NCBI RefSeq assembly: GCF_000420065.1
Contig: NZ_ATUF01000002.1
Location: 496,001-560,000 of the forward strand
Reading direction: 5' to 3'
Length of the DNA stretch: 64,000 nucleotides
Source: Varibaculum cambriense DSM 15806
Lineage (GTDB): Bacteria; Actinomycetota; Actinomycetes; Actinomycetales; Actinomycetaceae
Part shown: piece by piece, positions 42,930 through 52,541 of the stretch
How the letters are laid out: the number at the start of each line of letters is the position of its first letter
How positions within the stretch are numbered: position 1 is the first letter of the stretch
The notes under the pieces: generated by a model
Database searches by the model: none
What the model was told of the DNA's origin: nothing
What the model saw: the letters and a program-made list of their open reading frames with translations, nothing else
Program-made: the position numbers and the translations under genes

Positions 42930-44531
42930 GTGCAGACAGTCTTCCAATACCTGGCAGAGCAACCGGTACTGGTACTTTTCGGGTTAATCGGTATCGGGAT
43001 GTACCTGGGACATTTTCGGATTAAAGGAATCGGATTGGGGGCGGCTGCCGTCCTCTTCCTAGCGATCGGCATCTCCGCCTGGGGTACTTCTGTAGGCGTA
43101 GAAGATATGGCTGCGAGCATCCCGCACACATTCGGCAAATTGGGGCTTGCCCTCTTTGCCTTCGCCATTGGGATAAACTCTGGAAACTCTTTCTTTGCTT
43201 CCCTTAAGAAATCTTTGGGGATTATGGCCGCTACCTTCGCAGTCCTGGCTGGAGGCGGCGTAGTAGCTTACCTGCTAGGCAAGATTGCGGGTATGGACGC
43301 GGCCACTATCGGCGGGACTTTCGCCGGCGCCATTACTAACACCCCGGCACTAGCAGCGGCAGGAGCAGCTTCTGGTGACGAGAAGGCAGCGACCGTTGCC
43401 TATTCGATTACTTACCTCTTTGGGGTTTTCGGGATGCTGATTGTGGCCACCTTGGCACTGAACTACGGCAAGAACGATAAAGACCGGCCGGTTGCTTTGG
43501 TTTCCCGCACCGTGCGGATCGAGCGCGATGACCGTCCCTCGGTGCGCGATATTCGGGCCCATGTTGATGGAAACGTCCGTTTCTCCCGACTTCGGGAAAC
43601 TGAGGACGGACCCATTGTGCGTCCCACTCCCGACACTAGACTTGGTAAAGGCTTCTTAGCTACCGTAGTCGGCCCCCAAAACCTAGTAGTAGAGGTGATC
43701 TCCGAGCTAGGACACGACTCTTCCATTTCTCTTTCCGCCGATCGTACCGATTGGGACTACCGCCGGATCACCATTTCTGACCCGAAGCTATCCGGGCGCA
43801 CCCTGGGCGAGCTTGGACTGGAGGAACGCTACCAGGCAACGGTTTCTCGGGTTCGTCGTGGCGATACTGATATGTTGGGTCGGCCCGAACTGGTTCTACA
43901 GCTCGGAGACCGCGTGCGGGTAGTGGCCCCTACAAAAAATCTGAAAGAACTTTCGAAATATTTCGGAGACTCCACCACTGGTCTTACCTCGATCAACCCG
44001 GTGGCTCTGGGTATTGGCATGGTTCTCGGTCTGTTGATCGGCGAGTTCCCCATCCTTACTCCCACTGGGGAGTACTTCTCTATTGGTTCAGCCGCAGGAA
44101 CCCTGCTGGTAGGACTAATCTTCGGCAAGGTTGGCCGCATCGGTCCGTTCCCCACTACTTTGCCTTACACCGCCTGCCAGGTTCTCGCAGAACTGGGGCT
44201 ATTAATCTTCTTAGCCCAAGCAGGATATAACGCTGGCGGTCAGATAGAGAAAGCATTTACCTCCGGGGCATGGCTCGGGATTTTATTGGTGGGTATGGCA
44301 GTCACCCTCACCGTAGGCTTCGGCTTGTACTTCGTAATGCGCTACGGATTCAAGATGGGTGGTACTCGCCTGTCCGGCCTGTTGGCAGGCGCGCAAACTC
44401 AGCCGGCCGTCCTCGCCTATGCGAATAACCGCACCAACTTTGATGCTCGGGTAGCGTTGGGATATTCCCTGGTTTACCCCTTAGCTATGGTAGGGAAGAT
44501 TCTAATCGCCCAAATCCTGGGTGGCCTGTAA
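42930..44531 (+). CDS. AspT/YidE-like transporter with RCK_C domains
   Basis: A 533-residue membrane protein with two blocks of hydrophobic helices around a soluble centre. The first block includes FGLIGIGMYLGHFRIKGIGL and FAFAIGINSGNSFFASL with the AspT-type GTFAGAITNTPALAAAGAAS. The centre contains RCK_C/TrkA_C-like domains (DYRRITISDPKLSGRTLGEL). The second block ends in SGLLAGAQTQPAVLAYAN. This fits the aspartate:alanine exchanger/YidE/YbjL group; the substrate is unknown. GTG 42930 follows AAGGAGG, and is preferred to ATG 42909, which lies upstream of that site. Being next to ilvBNC and a ThrE-like gene suggests amino-acid export, but that is inference. Confidence 0.87.
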   Translation: MQTVFQYLAEQPVLVLFGLIGIGMYLGHFRIKGIGLGAAAVLFLAIGISAWGTSVGVEDMAASIPHTFGKLGLALFAFAIGINSGNSFFASLKKSLGIMAATFAVLAGGGVVAYLLGKIAGMDAATIGGTFAGAITNTPALAAAGAASGDEKAATVAYSITYLFGVFGMLIVATLALNYGKNDKDRPVALVSRTVRIERDDRPSVRDIRAHVDGNVRFSRLRETEDGPIVRPTPDTRLGKGFLATVVGPQNLVVEVISELGHDSSISLSADRTDWDYRRITISDPKLSGRTLGELGLEERYQATVSRVRRGDTDMLGRPELVLQLGDRVRVVAPTKNLKELSKYFGDSTTGLTSINPVALGIGMVLGLLIGEFPILTPTGEYFSIGSAAGTLLVGLIFGKVGRIGPFPTTLPYTACQVLAELGLLIFLAQAGYNAGGQIEKAFTSGAWLGILLVGMAVTLTVGFGLYFVMRYGFKMGGTRLSGLLAGAQTQPAVLAYANNRTNFDARVALGYSLVYPLAMVGKILIAQILGGL

Positions 44532-44573
44532 ATCTATAGTTAAATTTACAAAAATAAATATTTTTTAAACACG

Positions 44574-44598
44574 GCGTCAGCTTTTAACTAGCTGACGC
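44574..44598 (+). terminator. Hairpin after the AspT-like gene
   Basis: GCGTCAGC (44574-44581) and GCTGACGC (44591-44598) pair across a 9-base AT-rich loop, 43 bases after the stop. No U-tract follows. Probably ends transcription before the ThrE-like gene. Confidence 0.5.
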
Positions 44599-44672
44599 TG
44601 TGTAATCTAAATCGCGCCTAACGCACCTCCTTCGTCCCGGATTAGCGAGGCAGGGAGGGTGATAATTGTTTT

Positions 44673-46124
44673 ATGCATAGAACACCTTCCGCAGATAAAG
44701 ACGGCACCAATAAAGACCAGTCCACGCCCGCTAGCACTGCTTCTGGGGCCACCGCCCCTAAAGGCGAGATTCTGAACCCGCACGGCAGTGAGCATGATCA
44801 GCTACGTCTCTTGCGGGACAGACTGGCTGCCCAATCCGGGGTAGTAACCCATCTGGGACGCACGCTGTTAGCAGCGGGTGCTAGTGCTTACCTTGTTAAG
44901 TTTTCCATGGCGAGGCTCGCCAATGCCGTGGGGATCGAAGCCCAGCACTCCCAGGTAACTTTTTCAGAGATCGTAACCTCGGTTTATGCGCATGGAACTT
45001 TCCGGACTGAGTCTCATGAGCAACGCGCATTCGGGACTAATGCCGCTCGTCTAGATGATTTACGCTTGTTTGTGCGCTCTTTAAAACCGGGATTGCTAGT
45101 GGAAGATGCCCAGCAGCGTATCGACGAAATTATTCATCGTAAGCCCCCTTATCCTGCCGTTATCAACTGTCTAGCCTCCGGGGTTGCTTGCGCCGGCTTT
45201 TGTTTTCTAAACCGGGGCGGACTCGTAGAATGCTCCGTGGTGGCGATTGCGGCTCTTTGTGGACAGATATTGCGCCGCGCGATGCTAAAGCGTCACGCCA
45301 ACCATTTTGGGGTGTGGATGCTTTGCGGTCTACTTGCCTCCCTAATCTACATGGGGATTAGTCAGGCATTGTTGCTGTCCGGGCTGCTTTCGGTCGGTCA
45401 CCCGCAGGGAATTATTTCCGCAGTATTGTTCCTGGTTCCCGGTTTCCCCCTGGTAACCGCAATATTAGACCTGGTAAGGATGGATTTCCTGGCCGGAATT
45501 TCCCGCATGACCTACGTTCTAATGCTGGTTATCTCAGCCGGGATTTCGGTGTGGATGGTTGCCACTATATTTCAGTGGCATATTGATCCGCCCGCAGCTT
45601 TCCCGGTCGCCGGAATAGCTCTTTACCTACTGCAATTTATCTGTTCGATGGTGGCTTCCTTCGGTTTCGCCGTGCTATTTTCCATCCGCCCCCACGTGGC
45701 GATCTGCGCTGCCCTAGTTGCCGGATTCGCTAACGTAGGACGACTGTTCCTAGTGGCACAGGGGATGTTACCGCAAGCAGCGGTGGGTCTGGCAGCTTTA
45801 ACTATTGGGATCGTGGCACACTTTATTTCTCGCCTCAGCGGTTTCCGGTTCTCCCGTACTTCACTTACCGTGCCTGCAGTGGTCATCATGATTCCGGGAG
45901 TGCCTCTCTATGCCGCGATTACCCACCTTTCCAATGGTGATATTCCCCAAGCCAGCGCTGCTTTAGTGCAAGTTTTCTTTGTGATTTTGTCTATCGGGGT
46001 GGGTCTGGCGATTTCCCGCATGCTCACTGATCCTGACTGGCGGATTGACCGTGATACCGCGCAACCCCAGATGTTGGAGAAAACCGGGTGGAATGACGGC
46101 AATCGCCGTTTCCAGATGCGTTAA
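44673..46124 (+). CDS. ThrE-type threonine/serine exporter
   Basis: A 483-residue protein with a hydrophilic N-terminal region, an amphipathic DUF1212 (ThrE) domain (VVTHLGRTLLAAGASAYLVK), and about ten hydrophobic helices ending in the ThrE_2 part (VPGVPLYAAI). The conserved VPGFPLVTAILDL segment fits the family. ThrE exports threonine and serine in corynebacteria. Here it follows an AspT-like gene and the branched-chain operon, so it may relieve amino-acid excess. It ends at the hairpin at 46135-46170. Confidence 0.9.
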   Translation: MHRTPSADKDGTNKDQSTPASTASGATAPKGEILNPHGSEHDQLRLLRDRLAAQSGVVTHLGRTLLAAGASAYLVKFSMARLANAVGIEAQHSQVTFSEIVTSVYAHGTFRTESHEQRAFGTNAARLDDLRLFVRSLKPGLLVEDAQQRIDEIIHRKPPYPAVINCLASGVACAGFCFLNRGGLVECSVVAIAALCGQILRRAMLKRHANHFGVWMLCGLLASLIYMGISQALLLSGLLSVGHPQGIISAVLFLVPGFPLVTAILDLVRMDFLAGISRMTYVLMLVISAGISVWMVATIFQWHIDPPAAFPVAGIALYLLQFICSMVASFGFAVLFSIRPHVAICAALVAGFANVGRLFLVAQGMLPQAAVGLAALTIGIVAHFISRLSGFRFSRTSLTVPAVVIMIPGVPLYAAITHLSNGDIPQASAALVQVFFVILSIGVGLAISRMLTDPDWRIDRDTAQPQMLEKTGWNDGNRRFQMR

Positions 46125-46134
46125 CTAAAAGTTA

Positions 46135-46170
46135 GAGGGGGGACGCCGACGATTGTCGGCGTCCCCCCTC
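46135..46170. terminator. 16-bp perfect hairpin between convergent genes
   Basis: Arms 46135-46150 and 46155-46170 are fully complementary (GAGGGGGGACGCCGAC), loop GATT. No U-tract follows on either strand. It lies between the convergent exporter and hpf genes, the same class as the hairpins at 1833-1869 and 21055-21089. Confidence 0.65.
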
Positions 46171-46286
46171 CACATTTTCGAGATTTACCACTTGTCCCAA
46201 GGTTCTAGGCCACGAGTTATAGGGAAAATACCAACCGCACGGGGTAGCTGGTATTCATTAATGGCAATAATCGGCTACGGTGGCGA

Positions 46287-46955
46287 TTATTTTTCCCGGG
46301 GAGTCGCGGTGGCATCCAGACGAATAACCCCGTATGTCCAGCCACGACGATGATAAACCGCGCACGGTTGCATGGTTTCAGAATCGATAAACACGAAGAA
46401 CGGATGTCCTACCAGTTCCATTTGGTAAAGAGCCTCGCTTACCGTCATCACTGATGCTTCGTGCAGTTTCTGCCGCACCACCACTGGGGAATCCCCTAAT
46501 TGGCTTTCATCAGGCACCCCGATTTGTCTTTCCCGCGCAATATCGGGGGAAAACTCATCATCTTTCGGGGTGACCGCCTTAGCCGCATCTCGCAAATTGA
46601 GTTCCTCAATCTTTAAAGGTTCTTCGTGACGGTGAGGATCCCGGTGACGGCGATGATCCTTGGCCCGATCACGGGCGCGACGCAGACGTTCATAGAGCTT
46701 GCCACAAGCAATATCTACTGAGGCATAACGGTCAGAAGAACTGGCCTCGGCGCGAATAATCGGTCCCTTACCGAAAACTGTCAGTTCCACTTTTTCGGAG
46801 GTGTCTGCTTGCCGCTGATTTGGTTCGTGAGTAAGTTCCACGTTTACCCGCTGTACCCGCGGATAAAATTGTTCAACCTTAGCGACTTTTTCCTCGGCGT
46901 ATTGGCGGAAATTGGGGTGGATTTCAGCGTTACGTGCTTCAACGATAATTTCCAT
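46287..46955 (-). CDS. hpf: Ribosome hibernation promoting factor, long form
   Basis: A 222-residue long HPF/YfiA that dimerises 70S ribosomes into inactive 100S particles in stationary phase. The N-terminal S30AE domain starts MEIIVEARNAEIHPNFRQYA. A charged His/Arg-rich linker (DHRRHRDPHRHEEP) follows, and the C-terminal dimerisation domain ends VYHRRGWTYGVIRLDA. ATG 46955 has GGAGG six bases upstream; an earlier in-frame GTG at 46973 lacks a site. Length and architecture are typical for actinobacteria. Confidence 0.93.
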   Translation of the reverse strand: MEIIVEARNAEIHPNFRQYAEEKVAKVEQFYPRVQRVNVELTHEPNQRQADTSEKVELTVFGKGPIIRAEASSSDRYASVDIACGKLYERLRRARDRAKDHRRHRDPHRHEEPLKIEELNLRDAAKAVTPKDDEFSPDIARERQIGVPDESQLGDSPVVVRQKLHEASVMTVSEALYQMELVGHPFFVFIDSETMQPCAVYHRRGWTYGVIRLDATATPREK

Positions 46956-47104
46956 TGGTGTCCTCCAGGGCACGGTATGGGGATCAAAGATCCCGAATCG
47001 ATGCGAACCGGATCATTCCGGTCGCGGTGATTGCAGCTACCACCCCCTTTCGCCCATCTTTGGGCTTTTCAAGTACCAGAATTTTACCTCATTACCCAGC
47101 ATGA

Positions 47105-47854
47105 TTAAGCGGTTTTGAGGTTGCCTTCTGCTACGCTAAACGAGAACACCGCTTTCACCTGTGCTTGTTCCCCATTTATCACCCGAACTGCTTCCCGGAT
47201 GGTTGCTCCGGTGGTAATCACGTCATCAACTAGCAACACTTCCTCACTAAAATCTAAATCCGCTTTCGTTGCTAACCGCATGCTACCGGCTCGCCCGCGC
47301 AGCCGCTCTTCAAAGCTGCGCCCTGCCTGTTTCTTACTTCCCGGTTTTAGCTCTAACAAACCCGATAGCCTTACTGGTACGCCTTCCGCTTCTAAAGCGG
47401 AGGTAATGCCGGCGGCCAGCCTGCCAGCAGTAGATGAGATCGCAGTTTTGCCAAAATGGAAAGTGGAAGGCGCGGGACACACAATGACCGGACGCGGAAA
47501 GCTAGCAGCGATACTCTTTCCTGCCGTAGCTCCAAAAAAGAAGGGTAACTCCTGGTAGTACGGGGCTTGCGAATGTTTCATCGCCAGCACCACTTTGCGA
47601 GCCGACCCCTGGTAGACGCTGAGCGTCCAAATTTTAACTATGCCGGCATCTATAGGGATTGCGGCACTCACACTATGGGGAGGGCGCAAAAATATCCCTC
47701 TACACCGATCACACAGCAAAGTATCCAGCTGGCCGCAGCCGGGGCAGCTTTCCGGAAATATTAGGGTAGAAAAACCCCGAAACGTCTTAGCCACCTGCGC
47801 GCCAAGGCTGGTGGAAATCTTAGGAGTATTGCCGGAAAGAAGGTGCTCACCCAT
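47105..47854 (-). CDS. ComF-family phosphoribosyltransferase-like protein
   Basis: A 249-residue ComF-type protein. The N-terminal zinc knuckle is PESCPGCGQLDTLLCDRCRG (about residues 34-53), and the PRPP-binding loop is LLVDDVITTGATIREA near the C terminus. Phosphoribosyltransferase fold; in competent bacteria ComF helps DNA uptake. In actinobacteria the gene usually lies near lpqB and mtrAB as here. No competence genes are visible in the window. Confidence 0.88.
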   Translation of the reverse strand: MGEHLLSGNTPKISTSLGAQVAKTFRGFSTLIFPESCPGCGQLDTLLCDRCRGIFLRPPHSVSAAIPIDAGIVKIWTLSVYQGSARKVVLAMKHSQAPYYQELPFFFGATAGKSIAASFPRPVIVCPAPSTFHFGKTAISSTAGRLAAGITSALEAEGVPVRLSGLLELKPGSKKQAGRSFEERLRGRAGSMRLATKADLDFSEEVLLVDDVITTGATIREAVRVINGEQAQVKAVFSFSVAEGNLKTA

Positions 47855-48002
47855 GGTTATAGCTTGCTGCCATCGTCAACGGCGGTAGCTGCACTAAATA
47901 ATTTTGTCAGGAAAACTCCTAACGATTTAACTTGGGGATCAAAGCTCCCCAAGCGTCACCGAGGTGAAAACACCGGCAATCAGAAAAGACCGCAGGTGAA
48001 GG

Positions 48003-49787
48003 TTATCTGGTGCCTGCAAATGTGGGATAGGAAACGCCATTTTCGAGCACTCGCCACGACTGTTGAATATGCCCTAGCCGCGCTCCCCGATCGTTAACTA
48101 CTTGCACATCCCCATTGGGAGGATTAGGCACCAGATATTGCGACTTTGGCGCTGCCTCGAAGGAATCATCGTAAGAGTTAATCGCTAAAACCTGTATTTT
48201 CGGGGTGGCTCCTGGCTGTAAAATCGCCACCTTACCCGAATCTATCCAAGCCGCCGAAGTTACCTCGGACAGGATGTCGGTACCAAGGTTGCCCAGCACG
48301 ATCTGGGTGGGGGTACCATCTTCCCCCCGGAGCACAGTTACCATTTTGCCTTGAAAACTGTAGCCCACCTGCCATACGACTAGGCCGCGCACCCCCGGAG
48401 AACTAAGCGCAAAAAACGGAATTTTCCATTTTTCGCCCTCGGGAATTTTCACTCGCACTACCTGGAAATTACTATTTACTGCCACCAGGTCTCCTGGTTT
48501 GAAAGCATCTCCGGTCCACGCCCAACCCCAAGGGTCAACTTGCGGAACTCGCAGATTCTCGCCCCGGTAAAGAACCTGAGGGGCTTTTCCCCGTTGCAAA
48601 CGCACCAGTTCCGTCCCACCGCGAATCGCCACCTGGAAATCAGTACCAACCGGGCCGGGAGTAGGCCAAGAGATCTCCCCCGCCAGGTCTTGAGCGGCCG
48701 TAAATACCCCATTGCGGGTATCGGATTCCTCAATTACCTCACCATTCTTCACCCCCAGCATCATCTGCTTCTTCACTGGAGCTGGCTGTTCGCTAGGATC
48801 CGGTAGCACTTTCCCGTTCTGCGAAACTGTAACTTCATCAATCCCAGCAACATTCAACAAAGTGGCTCGCAGCTGCTGATATAACCGCGTCATTTCCATT
48901 TCGGAACGCAATCGTAAAGTGTCGGGCAGTTGCACCATCGCTTTGCGCCCTTGCACCGTAACCAAGTTAGAAGGAATCTTCGTAATCGGCTCATGGACAC
49001 TAACCGCACCTTCAAGATCACCGGTAGGGGCAGAGAACAGTGCTGTTAGCAAATATTGGACAATATTCTTGCGCGGTACCCACCGCGGATCAGGAATTAA
49101 AAAGCGATGATCACTAGACCAGTAGTAGACGTTACGCTGCGAATAAGCATTTTTGAAGGCCGTGTTGGTTAGCACCACTCCATCAGGCAAAGAATTAATC
49201 CGCCACTGGCCATCTTCCTTCGCCAGCTCGTATTTAATGGTTTCCTCTTCCCGGAAACTTTGTCGCATTCCCACTTGATTTACCCGCAATACCGGTTGTC
49301 CGCTGCCGGTAGCTGCCTTTGAATCATCAGTAAAAGTTAGTTTTAACTCTGTCTTCGGCTTAAGTACCGTTACTTGGCTTTGCGGATGCCAGCTACGACG
49401 AGTACCAGAGGTTAAGAACTGTCTAGCTATCCCATAGTCATCGTAAGTACCTGCTGCGCAGGCCTGCTGGAAATCTGCGAGTAGTTTCTCGGGACTAGAG
49501 CCATCAATTGGGCCACTAGCCAACTGGGCAAGCGGGTTACGAGAATCCGAATCTACCTGGCCTTCGTGAACCGGTCCGGAATCAGGCAGGGAAGCGCAAG
49601 CTGCCACACTAAAAACCAGAAAAGCGGACACTATCCCCAGGCAAAATCGCTTTCTAACCCCATTTTTCTCATGTCTCAAGGTTTGCGAGGGCGCGCTCAG
49701 CTTTCCCAAGGAGGCCAGCGGATCTTTTCGCCGCGTCCACAGCAGTCTCCTTACCCGATGCTGGCGCCTATAAGTTAACCAGTTCAT
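48003..49787 (-). CDS. lpqB: LpqB lipoprotein of the MtrAB system
   Basis: A 594-residue lipoprotein that interacts with the sensor MtrB and tunes the MtrAB response. The lipobox is SVAACASLPDSGP; the GerMN domain lies in the first half (TLRLRSEMEMTRLYQQLRAT) and a beta-propeller-like C-terminal half follows. The ATG 49787 overlaps the mtrB stop (ATGA) but puts about 63 residues before the lipid Cys. That is long for a signal peptide. An internal start such as the GTG before KRFCLGIV gives a normal signal, so the true N terminus is uncertain. Confidence 0.9.
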   Translation of the reverse strand: MNWLTYRRQHRVRRLLWTRRKDPLASLGKLSAPSQTLRHEKNGVRKRFCLGIVSAFLVFSVAACASLPDSGPVHEGQVDSDSRNPLAQLASGPIDGSSPEKLLADFQQACAAGTYDDYGIARQFLTSGTRRSWHPQSQVTVLKPKTELKLTFTDDSKAATGSGQPVLRVNQVGMRQSFREEETIKYELAKEDGQWRINSLPDGVVLTNTAFKNAYSQRNVYYWSSDHRFLIPDPRWVPRKNIVQYLLTALFSAPTGDLEGAVSVHEPITKIPSNLVTVQGRKAMVQLPDTLRLRSEMEMTRLYQQLRATLLNVAGIDEVTVSQNGKVLPDPSEQPAPVKKQMMLGVKNGEVIEESDTRNGVFTAAQDLAGEISWPTPGPVGTDFQVAIRGGTELVRLQRGKAPQVLYRGENLRVPQVDPWGWAWTGDAFKPGDLVAVNSNFQVVRVKIPEGEKWKIPFFALSSPGVRGLVVWQVGYSFQGKMVTVLRGEDGTPTQIVLGNLGTDILSEVTSAAWIDSGKVAILQPGATPKIQVLAINSYDDSFEAAPKSQYLVPNPPNGDVQVVNDRGARLGHIQQSWRVLENGVSYPTFAGTR

Positions 49788-51760
49788 CGGGTTTCCCCCT
49801 TTACGCCTTTGCTGGTTTGGGCAGCCTCGTCGGCTTCCAGATTCTTAATCCGCTCTTGAATATCAATCACCGTGTCTGACGCTGGCATATGGGGCAACGG
49901 CTGAGCGACAGTAGACTCCTTCATATCTGCAGGCAGCTGTGCCGGCATCTGCGGGAGGCTGTCTGCCGCACTTACCGGGATTTCTTGCTGCTCGGTTTCG
50001 CCACCTTCTAGATGTCGCACTTCCAAAGAAGTATCCTCTAAATCTTCCGACAACAAAATATCCTCAGGATGGGTGGCTGCCCACTGGGAACGGGCAGTAA
50101 TCAAATCCTGGTTTTCGACCTGCTCGGGCAGATCTGCAATTTCTTCTCCCTGCTGCCGGGGCAATAGCAGAGTAAAAGCCGACCCCTGCTGAGGGCAGGA
50201 CAAAACCGTAAGTAAACCGGAGTGCAACGCCGCGTCCTCAGCAGAAATCGCCAGCCCCAGACCGGTACCGCCGGTGGTACGTTTACGGGAAGGATCCGCG
50301 CGGTAAAAACGATCGAAAACATGTTGCGCAACCGCGTCAGTCATTCCCGGACCGTGATCACGTACCTGCAAAGCTACCGCGGTTTGCGAGCCGGCCACCG
50401 TAATCTGTACCGGTTTTCCTTCCGCAAACTCGATCGCGTTCACCAGTAAGTTTTGGGTAATTCGGGTAACGCGGGTTTCATCTATCTGCGCCACGGTGTC
50501 GCCGAAGGTGCTTAGACGTACCTCTACCCCCAAACTCTCGGCCAACGCCCGGTTAGATTCCAAAACCCCGGCTGCTAGAGAAGCCAGGCTGACCTCGGAT
50601 AAAGAAAGTTGCGCTACTGAAGCATCAATTCGGGAAATCTCAATCAGGTCCGCGAGCATCTTGTCAAAACGGTCAACTTGGCGATGCAGAATCGTAACTG
50701 AGCGGGCATTGGTTTCCGACAACTGGTCACGCTCGTCATAGATCAAGTCAGCCGCCATCCGGATAGTGGCCAGCGGGGTGCGCAACTCATGGGAAACATC
50801 TGATACAAACCGCTGCTGCAAAGTTGAAAGTTCTTCGTAGTCACTGATCTGTTCGCGCAGATAACTAGCCATATCGTTTAACGCTTGGGATAACTGTGCT
50901 AACTCATCACTGCCGCGTACCGGCAGCTGGATTTGCAGATTGCCGGCCGAGACTTTGCGCGCAGCCTTCGCCGCTCGTCGCGCAGGCGCCATAGTCGAAT
51001 AAGAAACCGCCGCCATCAGTACCGTTAGTACCGCTAGTAGCACCACGGTTCCGAAAATAAGCACCTGGTTCACCATATAAATGGTTTGCTGTTCATAGGC
51101 TAAGGAATAAACCATATAAACTTCATAGCTACCCACCAAGGGTAAAAACACCCGCGAGCCTACAACAATCCCCGGAGTTTTCTCCGCTTGCGAGTTTTTC
51201 AAAGATACGGATTGCCAGTGGACTCCCCCTTTTTGCTCCACCGCTCTGCGTAACTGTGGAGTAATTAAGCTGCGCTGTTCGGGGTCAATAATCTCGTTGA
51301 TAGCTAGGGGACGAGTCTCATTTGGATCCCGCAGCAGCATCGCCCCCACCCCACCGGCACCCGCCGAGGCATCTCGCTGATCCGACATTAAAGTATAGGC
51401 CGCATCTTGTACGCCACTGACCGAATCAGTCACTGTGGCGTCAAAAGCAGCTTGCAAACTTTCTGTGCGCAAGGATGCATCTTGTAGCACAATATTTAAA
51501 CGTTTTTGAAAAATCCCATTAGACACATGCGAGGTTACGGAGACAATCAAGATCACCATCATCATCGCAGTAGCTAATGCCATTAGTGCGGTTAGCCGCG
51601 CGGAAATCGAAGACAGAAAAAAGCGGACTGGCGGCCAGTTCGCAACTTGGTTTCCCAGGCGGCGAAAAGCCGATCGCCATTTCTTGTCCCGCAGCAATCC
51701 CCAAAAACTGCTGGGCGCTTCTATCCGCGCTGCTGACTGGGCTGGGGGTTCGCTGCTCAT
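49784..51760 (-). CDS. mtrB: MtrB sensor histidine kinase
   Basis: A 658-residue membrane sensor kinase. Two hydrophobic segments (about residues 58-80 and 230-250) flank an extracellular sensing part. A HAMP domain (AKAARKVSAGNLQIQLPVRG) is followed by the HisKA phosphosite His324 in DVSHELRTPL and the HATPase motifs (QNLLVNAIEFAEG, DHGPGMTD, GTGLGLAI). A 150-residue hydrophilic acidic tail follows. It phosphorylates MtrA to control cell-wall and division genes. The stop overlaps lpqB, and mtrA ends six bases upstream, so the three genes form one operon. Confidence 0.95.
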   Translation of the reverse strand: MSSEPPAQSAARIEAPSSFWGLLRDKKWRSAFRRLGNQVANWPPVRFFLSSISARLTALMALATAMMMVILIVSVTSHVSNGIFQKRLNIVLQDASLRTESLQAAFDATVTDSVSGVQDAAYTLMSDQRDASAGAGGVGAMLLRDPNETRPLAINEIIDPEQRSLITPQLRRAVEQKGGVHWQSVSLKNSQAEKTPGIVVGSRVFLPLVGSYEVYMVYSLAYEQQTIYMVNQVLIFGTVVLLAVLTVLMAAVSYSTMAPARRAAKAARKVSAGNLQIQLPVRGSDELAQLSQALNDMASYLREQISDYEELSTLQQRFVSDVSHELRTPLATIRMAADLIYDERDQLSETNARSVTILHRQVDRFDKMLADLIEISRIDASVAQLSLSEVSLASLAAGVLESNRALAESLGVEVRLSTFGDTVAQIDETRVTRITQNLLVNAIEFAEGKPVQITVAGSQTAVALQVRDHGPGMTDAVAQHVFDRFYRADPSRKRTTGGTGLGLAISAEDAALHSGLLTVLSCPQQGSAFTLLLPRQQGEEIADLPEQVENQDLITARSQWAATHPEDILLSEDLEDTSLEVRHLEGGETEQQEIPVSAADSLPQMPAQLPADMKESTVAQPLPHMPASDTVIDIQERIKNLEADEAAQTSKGVKGETR

Positions 51761-51766
51761 ATCCCC

Positions 51767-52450
51767 TTAGTTGCCCCCAGCGCGATAGCCAACTCCCCGC
51801 ACCGTGCGCACAATCTTGGGATGTTCGGGGTCTTCCTCGATTTTGGCACGGAGCCTTTGCACATGCACATTAACCAAACGAGTATCGGTATTAGCGTGGC
51901 GATATCCCCAGATTTCTTCTAACAATTCTTCTCGGCTAAAAGCCTTCCAAGGGGAGCGCGCCAAGGTCAGCAGCAAGTCAAACTCTAACGGGGTGAGGTC
52001 GATACGTTCACTGCCACGGAAAACTTCGTGAGCAGCCACGTTAATATGGAGATCTCCCAGATCTACGTCCTCGTCCTGTCCCTCGCTGGTGCGTCCCCGC
52101 AGCCGCGCTTTAATCCTGGCTACTAGCTCTTTAGGTTTGAAAGGTTTGGGGATATAGTCATCTGCTCCGGCTTCTAACCCCGCCACCACATCGGCAGTAT
52201 CTGATTTAGCAGTCAGCATGATAATCGGCAGATCGGATACGGCGCGAATCTGTCGGCAGATTTCGACTCCGTCTTTGCCAGGCAACATTACGTCCAGTAA
52301 CACTAAATCTGGTTGGCTTTCCTGAAAAATATTGAAAGCCTCGTCACCGTGATGACAGAAGACTGACTTATAACCCTCGGTTGACATTACAATGCCCACC
52401 ATCTCTGCGAGTGCCTCATCGTCATCTACTACCAAAATTTTCACGGTCAT
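51767..52450 (-). CDS. mtrA: MtrA response regulator
   Basis: A 227-residue OmpR/PhoB-class response regulator. Phospho-acceptor Asp53 lies in LVLLDVMLPG, acid pocket in VVDDDEAL, and the winged-helix DNA-binding domain ends ARSPWKAFSREELLEEIWGY and NVHVQRLRAKIEEDPE. It is the partner of MtrB. ATG 52450 gives the usual MTVKILVVDDD N terminus; an ATG nine bases upstream is in frame. Essential in many mycobacteria for cell cycle control. Confidence 0.96.
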   Translation of the reverse strand: MTVKILVVDDDEALAEMVGIVMSTEGYKSVFCHHGDEAFNIFQESQPDLVLLDVMLPGKDGVEICRQIRAVSDLPIIMLTAKSDTADVVAGLEAGADDYIPKPFKPKELVARIKARLRGRTSEGQDEDVDLGDLHINVAAHEVFRGSERIDLTPLEFDLLLTLARSPWKAFSREELLEEIWGYRHANTDTRLVNVHVQRLRAKIEEDPEHPKIVRTVRGVGYRAGGN

Positions 52451-52541
52451 GAATTCCATTCTGCCACGCCGCTGCTATTTTTGCCGCTATTGCCCACCTA
52501 TGAATCCTTTTATTGCGGGCGAGGAGAAAAACTGGCTAAAC

